Both the position numbers and the translations under genes were made by a program. The notes under the pieces were generated by a model that saw nothing but the letters and a program-made list of their open reading frames with translations, did not search any database and was not told the origin of the DNA. 37,525 nt of DNA from Afipia sp. (lineage in GTDB: Bacteria > Pseudomonadota > Alphaproteobacteria > Rhizobiales > Xanthobacteraceae), in contig JAFVHU010000008.1 in assembly GCA_017474385.1 (NCBI GenBank), forward strand, positions 1 to 37,525, given 5' to 3'. The stretch's first letter is position 1; each line of letters opens with the position of its first letter. This document shows positions 32,608 through 37,525 of the stretch, piece by piece.

Positions 32608-33783
32608 ATGAGCGTTGCAGTTTTGACCCCACCCGGCTCGTCCGCACAACGGCACGAGCCGCTGCGCGTCATGGTCGTCGACGATTCTGCGGTCATTCGC
32701 GGGCTGATCTCCCGCTGGATCGAGGCGGAGTCGGACCTGACGGTCGTCGCGTCGATCCGCACCGGGCGCGATGCGGTCAACCAGGTCGTCCGGGTCGATC
32801 CTGACGTTATCGTGCTCGATATCGAAATGCCGGATCTGGATGGCATTTCAGCGCTGCCGCTGCTGCTTGAGAAGAAGCGCAATCTCGTCATCATCATGGC
32901 GTCGACGCTGACCCGCCGGAATGCGGAGATCAGCTTCAGGGCGCTGTCGCTCGGTGCGTCGGACTATATCCCCAAGCCTGAGAGCACGCGTGAGATGTCC
33001 GCTGCGGACATCTTCAAGCGCGACCTGATCGAAAAGATACGTCACCTTGGTGCTCGCCTGCGCCGTCCGGCGATCGTTCCTAGTCCTTCGCTGTCGCCGG
33101 CTGCGCAGCCAGTGCGGGCGCTATTGCCCCGGACGTCCCCCGGCACGATGCCGCCGGTCGCACAGACCAAACTCATAGTACGGCCGTTCAGCGCGAATGC
33201 GCCGCGCGTCCTTCTGGTCGGTTCTTCCACGGGCGGTCCACAAGCGCTGATGAATCTGGTTGCCGGCATCGGGCCGGTGATTGACCAGTATCCGGTCCTC
33301 ATCACCCAGCACATGCCGCCGACCTTCACCACCATTCTCGCGGAACATCTGGCGCGTGCGAGCGGGCGACCTGCTCATGAGGCGATCGACGGCGAACTGG
33401 TCAAGGCTGGACAGATCTATCTCGCGCCCGGCGGCCGCCACATGCGTGTTGCGCGCTCGGGTGCGAACACGGTGATCGCTCTTGATGACGGACCGCAGAT
33501 CAACTTCTGCAAGCCGGCCGTAGATCCGCTATTTGCGTCGGCGGCCGAGGTTTGGCAGGCCGGCATCCTCGCTGTGGTGCTGACGGGGATGGGGTCGGAC
33601 GGCGCGCAAGGCGCCAAGACCATCGTCGCCGCCGGCGGCAACGTCATCGCGCAGGACGAAGCCACCAGCGTTGTGTGGGGCATGCCGGGCGCTGTGGCCC
33701 ATGCCGGCGTCTGTGCGGCCATTCTGCCGCTCGACCAGATCGCTCCCAAGGTTGTTCGGGTATTTTCAGGAGTTCGCGGGTGA
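32608..33783 (+). CDS. cheB: Protein-glutamate methylesterase CheB
   Basis: This 391-residue enzyme removes methyl groups from chemoreceptors and may deamidate glutamines. The N-terminal receiver (~20-145) has D25/D26 and phospho-acceptor D71 (IVLDIEMPD). A Pro/Ser-rich linker (~150-195) follows. The catalytic domain (~198-390) has the triad S207 (GSSTGG), H235 ([10 protein letters not shown]) and D331 (LTGMGSDG). The last codons overlap the cheR GTG start by 4 nt (GTGA at 33780-33783), which couples the opposing methylation enzymes. Confidence 0.95.
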   Translation: MSVAVLTPPGSSAQRHEPLRVMVVDDSAVIRGLISRWIEAESDLTVVASIRTGRDAVNQVVRVDPDVIVLDIEMPDLDGISALPLLLEKKRNLVIIMASTLTRRNAEISFRALSLGASDYIPKPESTREMSAADIFKRDLIEKIRHLGARLRRPAIVPSPSLSPAAQPVRALLPRTSPGTMPPVAQTKLIVRPFSANAPRVLLVGSSTGGPQALMNLVAGIGPVIDQYPVLITQHMPPTFTTILAEHLARASGRPAHEAIDGELVKAGQIYLAPGGRHMRVARSGANTVIALDDGPQINFCKPAVDPLFASAAEVWQAGILAVVLTGMGSDGAQGAKTIVAAGGNVIAQDEATSVVWGMPGAVAHAGVCAAILPLDQIAPKVVRVFSGVRG

Positions 33784-34652
33784 CACCACTGGATTACGAA
33801 TATCTGCGCAAGCTTCTGAAGGATCGCTCCGGCCTGCTGTTGTCGTCCGACAAGCAGTATCTGATCGAAAGCCGTCTGCTGCCGCTTGCCCGCAAGGCGG
33901 GAATTTCGGGCATCAGCGAACTTGTGCAGAAAATCAAGTCCGGTGCGGAGGCGCTGACCGTCGATGTCGTCGAGGCGATGACGACCAACGAGACGTTCTT
34001 CTTCCGCGACAAGGTGCCGTTCGAGAATGTCCGCGATACGGTGCTTCCCAATTTGCTGAAAGCGCGCGCCAACCGCCGCAGCCTGAGCATCTGGTGCGCG
34101 GCAGCGTCGACCGGGCAGGAGCCTTATTCGCTCGCCATGCTCCTGAAGGAAGCCTTGCCGCCGGACTGGCGGGCCGAGATCGTTGCGACCGATCTGTCGC
34201 TGGAGGTTCTCGAAAAGGCGAAGGCCGGAATCTACAGCCAGTTCGAAGTCCAGCGTGGACTGCCGATCCAGTTGCTGGTGAAGCATTTCAAGCAGGTCGG
34301 CGATGTCTGGCAGCTTAATCCCGATATCCGCGCCATGGTCCGCTACCAGCAGGCCAACCTGCTGCAGGATTTCTCCCATTTCGGAATCTTCGACATCATC
34401 TTCTGCCGCAACGTGCTGATCTATTTCGATCAGCCGACCAAGATCGACGTGTTCGGACGGATGCAGAAGGTGAATGAACCGGACGGCTTCCTGTTCCTGG
34501 GGGCGGCGGAAACCGTGATCGGATTGACCGACGCGTACCGGGCCTGCCCGGACCTTCGCGGCGTGTATGCCCCGAACCCTGCGCGAGTGTCATCGCCATC
34601 CCTGGCGCCGGGCATGGTCATGCGCAGCCAGAAGGCGTTCGCGGCAAGCTGA
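33780..34652 (+). CDS. cheR: Chemoreceptor methyltransferase CheR
   Basis: This 290-residue enzyme uses S-adenosylmethionine to methylate receptor glutamates. An N-terminal helical domain (~1-75) precedes the methyltransferase fold, with [10 protein letters not shown] (substrate side), [16 protein letters not shown] as the SAM loop, ATDLSLEVL, and [10 protein letters not shown] near the end. The start is GTG at 33780, overlapping cheB; AGGAG lies ~7 nt upstream and no ATG fits the homology. No TPR extension is present. The gene ends only 7 nt before the convergent ligase gene. Confidence 0.95.
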   Translation: MTPLDYEYLRKLLKDRSGLLLSSDKQYLIESRLLPLARKAGISGISELVQKIKSGAEALTVDVVEAMTTNETFFFRDKVPFENVRDTVLPNLLKARANRRSLSIWCAAASTGQEPYSLAMLLKEALPPDWRAEIVATDLSLEVLEKAKAGIYSQFEVQRGLPIQLLVKHFKQVGDVWQLNPDIRAMVRYQQANLLQDFSHFGIFDIIFCRNVLIYFDQPTKIDVFGRMQKVNEPDGFLFLGAAETVIGLTDAYRACPDLRGVYAPNPARVSSPSLAPGMVMRSQKAFAAS

Positions 34653-34659
34653 CGCCGCG

Positions 34660-35817
34660 CTAGATGATCGCGTGCGGCAGGAAGCGTGAACTGTTGCCGG
34701 TAATCGGGGTCTGATCCTCACGAATGGACAGGCCGGACGGATTGCCGTCGACGATCCAGCTTCCGAGCACGGGATACTGCTCCGAAAAATTGCCGAGTGA
34801 CGCCAGTTGCTGGCGGATATATCCGTCGGTGCCGTAAGGCCCGGGCTGCTCCTCGAGCACTTCGCCGGACGTTACAATGGCGACGTTCGCGCCTTCCCGA
34901 GAATAGAGCGGCTTCCGAACGTAAGTTGATCCCAACTCGGACGCCGCTGGATCGTCGTCGAAGTACGCTGCAAGCAAATTCGGGTGCCGCGGAAACATTG
35001 ACCAGAGTAGCGGCAGAATTCCCTTGTTCGACAGGATCGCCTTCCATGGCGGCTCGATCCATCGCGTCGAGGCTCCTTTCAGATTGCCGCCAAACGCTTC
35101 GCGCATCATCCATTCCCATGGATAAAGCTTGAACGCGAGATCGATGTTGCGGTCGTCCATATCGACAAAGCTGCCGTCGCCTCGCGATCCAATCTGCTCG
35201 ATGTCAATCATTGTCGTTGTCAGGCCGGCCTGGCGGGCGACATCTTCGAGATAACACACCGTTCCGGCATCTTCCTCGCTGGCCATCACGGCTGCGAGGT
35301 GCAGGTGACGACCCTTTGCAACCTTCGCCCAAGCTCCGATCAGATTTTCGTGCAGCGAATTATACTGGTCAGACCGCGAGGGAATGATCTGTCGTTCGAT
35401 CGCCTGTTCGAGCCAGGTCCACTGGAAGACCGCCGCTTCGAACAGTGATGTTGGTGTATCGGCGTTGTACTCGAGCAGCTTGGCGGGGCCCTTGCCGGTA
35501 AAGGCGAAATCCATCCTGCCATAAAGGCTCGGATCGCCGCGCTTCCAGCTTGCCGCGATATAGGTCCAGAATTGCTCCGGGATTTTGAGCAGCCGCAGGT
35601 AGCGGTCGTCGGCGATCACGCGGCCGACGAGTTCGCGGCACATCGCCTCGATTTCAGCCGTGGGCCCCTCGATACTCCGCTCGATCTCGTCGAGCGAGAG
35701 CGCGTAATAGGCACTCTCGTCCCAGTAGCGCTCTCCAGCCAGCGTGTGGAAGGTGAAACCCATCGCCGCGGCGGTCGCCTGCCAGTCACTGCGTTCGGGG
35801 CATGTAATGCGCCGCAT
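34660..35817 (-). CDS. Glutathionylspermidine-synthase-like ATP-grasp ligase (YgiC/YjfC family)
   Basis: This 385-residue protein resembles the C-terminal synthetase half of glutathionylspermidine synthase, without the amidase half. Conserved parts are RMDFAFTG (101-108), LLEYNADTPTSLFEAA (114-129, acidic ATP-Mg site), DLAFKLYPWEWM, NKGILPLLWSMFP, and RKPLYSREGANV near residue 310. Homologues YgiC and YjfC of Escherichia coli have no proven substrate; an amide-bond-forming role is expected. ATG 35817 was chosen over an upstream codon (36036), which would overlap the next gene. It follows the small Ser/Gly-rich protein by 8 nt and is the last gene of a three-gene operon, a link that predicts a shared substrate. 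Confidence 0.88.
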   Translation of the reverse strand: MRRITCPERSDWQATAAAMGFTFHTLAGERYWDESAYYALSLDEIERSIEGPTAEIEAMCRELVGRVIADDRYLRLLKIPEQFWTYIAASWKRGDPSLYGRMDFAFTGKGPAKLLEYNADTPTSLFEAAVFQWTWLEQAIERQIIPSRSDQYNSLHENLIGAWAKVAKGRHLHLAAVMASEEDAGTVCYLEDVARQAGLTTTMIDIEQIGSRGDGSFVDMDDRNIDLAFKLYPWEWMMREAFGGNLKGASTRWIEPPWKAILSNKGILPLLWSMFPRHPNLLAAYFDDDPAASELGSTYVRKPLYSREGANVAIVTSGEVLEEQPGPYGTDGYIRQQLASLGNFSEQYPVLGSWIVDGNPSGLSIREDQTPITGNSSRFLPHAII

Positions 35818-35825
35818 GGCCGGAC

Positions 35826-36176
35826 TCAGCCGCCGCCGGAGAAATGCGAGGTGAAGGAATGAGCAAACGAGCCGAAGCCGCCGCGGGTGACGTGGTTGCT
35901 GTCGTGCGCCACGGTGGGATTGCTGGACGACGAATTGTTTCCGAACAGACCCTGACTGGATGACGACGATGATCCACCGGACGAGCGATGTCCGCCACCG
36001 CCCGATGAGGAGGATGACCCGCTGCGGCGGGCACAATCGTTGGCCTGCGGCGAGCCCGGCGACGATATAGCGGGGCGGTCGGCCGAACAGTTCTCGCCCG
36101 GCATCATCGTATAGGCGGTGCCGCCGATCGCGGTGGTGCCCATCAGCAGCAGCGCAACCTGACTGGAGCGTTTCAT
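35826..36176 (-). CDS. Small Ser/Gly-rich YgiB-like secreted protein
   Basis: This 116-residue protein has a hydrophobic N-terminal segment (~6-25, probable signal or anchor). Two cysteines follow (C30 and C48, PGENC and NDCARR) and then a Ser/Gly/His-rich low-complexity tail with serine runs (52-75, 82-85) ending FSGGG. The cysteines and gene position resemble YgiB (DUF1190), the neighbour of ygiC in Escherichia coli. No enzyme motif exists. It lies between the DUF350 gene (11-nt gap) and the ligase gene (8-nt gap). It could be the molecule the ligase modifies; this is inference. ATG 36176 is supported by the start of the hydrophobic segment. Confidence 0.75.
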   Translation of the reverse strand: MKRSSQVALLLMGTTAIGGTAYTMMPGENCSADRPAISSPGSPQANDCARRSGSSSSSGGGGHRSSGGSSSSSSQGLFGNNSSSSNPTVAHDSNHVTRGGFGSFAHSFTSHFSGGG

Positions 36177-36187
36177 GACGGATGCTC

Positions 36188-36592
36188 TCAGTAGGTCATC
36201 GAGGCGGCGTTGAGAGCGCCTGCGGCAAGCGATGCGGCGCCAAGCCATATGGCTGGCGCAAGCTCTCCCTTGGCGATCCTGTTCGACAGGTCGGGGACTG
36301 GAATCCGGACCACGAAATAGACGATGACCTGAACGATCAGGGCGACCACGCTCCAGATCATGCAGTCGAAGACATTGGATGCATGGGTGATGGCGCTGAT
36401 GACCGGCAGCACGAAGCCGAGCAAGCTGAACCCGAGTGAGATCGCCGCTCCCGGAACATTCTCCCGGATCAGCTTGAACTCGTCATGGGGCGTGATGCGG
36501 GTGTAGACGAAAAGAAAAAGAGTAACGGCGACAAGACCCGTGCAAAAATAGACGATAAACGCCGGCAAACCAGCGAGCGATTGCAAAATCAT
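36188..36592 (-). CDS. DUF350 (YjfL-family) membrane protein
   Basis: This 134-residue protein has four membrane helices (~7-30, 48-70, 74-97, 110-131). The family pattern TPHDEFKLIRENVPGAAISLGFSLLGFVLP lies between helices 1 and 2, where charged residues precede a membrane-entering GAA segment. DUF350 proteins occur with YgiB-like proteins and glutathionylspermidine-synthase-like ligases in many bacteria, and the function is unknown. It is the first gene of the operon, with GGGG ~8 nt before the ATG. No promoter was recognised upstream (36593-36692). Confidence 0.87.
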   Translation of the reverse strand: MILQSLAGLPAFIVYFCTGLVAVTLFLFVYTRITPHDEFKLIRENVPGAAISLGFSLLGFVLPVISAITHASNVFDCMIWSVVALIVQVIVYFVVRIPVPDLSNRIAKGELAPAIWLGAASLAAGALNAASMTY

Positions 36593-36692
36593 CCTATTGC
36601 CCCTGAATCAAGACTTCCTGCAATGTGACGGCATTCACTCATCAAACGTTAGTCAGTGCAAGACGACGCGAGGTTCACACCGGACAAACAAA

Positions 36693-36716
36693 AACCCCGC
36701 CATTTGCGGCGGGGTT
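36693..36716 (-). terminator. Rho-independent terminator of ctrA
   Basis: A perfect 9-bp stem AACCCCGCC (36693-36701)/GGCGGGGTT (36708-36716) has a 6-nt loop. On the complementary strand it is followed by TTTGTTTG (36692-36685), the classic intrinsic terminator layout. It lies 45 nt past the ctrA stop. Confidence 0.92.
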
Positions 36717-36761
36717 CAGTCTGGGAGGTGAGAGCCGCACAGGCTCTCGGTACAACCCGTG

Positions 36762-37463
<702 letters not shown>

Positions 37464-37525
37464 GCCAGTCCCCTATAGTCGCCGCTCCGGGCGTCAGGCC
37501 GGCCGCCTACTCGCGGCACTGGAAA

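Overview
The window looks like a chromosomal stretch from an alphaproteobacterium of the Nitrobacteraceae (Bradyrhizobium/Rhodopseudomonas/Afipia group). The support is the high GC content, a CtrA response regulator, a ChpT phosphotransferase, an EipA/DUF1134 envelope protein, and short palindromic repeats of the kind common between genes in that family. The genus cannot be fixed from the sequence alone. No phage, integrase, transposase, CRISPR array or rRNA was seen. One tRNA gene, tRNA-Val(CAC), is present.

Layout. 1-2349: the 3' end of htpX, a convergent terminator, a cold-shock protein and an unusual adenylate cyclase (di-haem-b-like membrane anchor + [2Fe-2S] ferredoxin domain + class III cyclase). 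2533-7963: a GT39 glycosyltransferase, a small His/Gly-rich secreted protein, the ycjF-ycjX pair and a hemolysin III family membrane protein. 8045-17849: a lipid/hydrocarbon catabolic block with an SDR, and on the minus strand two tandem CYP153-type P450s, an acyl-CoA dehydrogenase, a class III CoA-transferase and a hot-dog hydratase. Across a divergent intergenic region lie a soluble tandem-PAS chemoreceptor and an isovaleryl-CoA dehydrogenase. The block suggests terminal hydroxylation of an aliphatic chain followed by CoA-dependent breakdown, but no ferredoxin or ferredoxin reductase for the P450s is present here.

17867-28526: mixed housekeeping and envelope genes: DUF2927 protein, L,D-transpeptidase, ThDP-dependent enzyme, a short conserved protein behind a strong RBS-proximal hairpin, an orphan Flp pilin, a large GT-B-like protein, tRNA-Val, a membrane-anchored coiled-coil protein, EipA, a YHS-domain protein, CysQ and ChpT. 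28876-34652: a chemotaxis operon cheA(with a fused receiver)-cheW-cheY-cheB-cheR. 34660-36592: a minus-strand three-gene operon (DUF350 membrane protein, small Ser/Gly-rich YgiB-like protein, glutathionylspermidine-synthase-like ATP-grasp ligase). 36762-37463: ctrA with a clear rho-independent terminator. ChpT and CtrA, two members of the same cell-cycle phosphorelay, thus flank the chemotaxis operon.

Structures outside genes that deserve attention are a two-hairpin repeat present twice (21834-21998 and 28523-28689) with compensatory base changes in its first stem, two other palindromic intergenic repeats (17867-17976 and 21347-21415), and a 14-bp hairpin that would cover the ribosome-binding site of the gene at 21510. 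Two of the repeats supply the stop codon of the gene in front of them.
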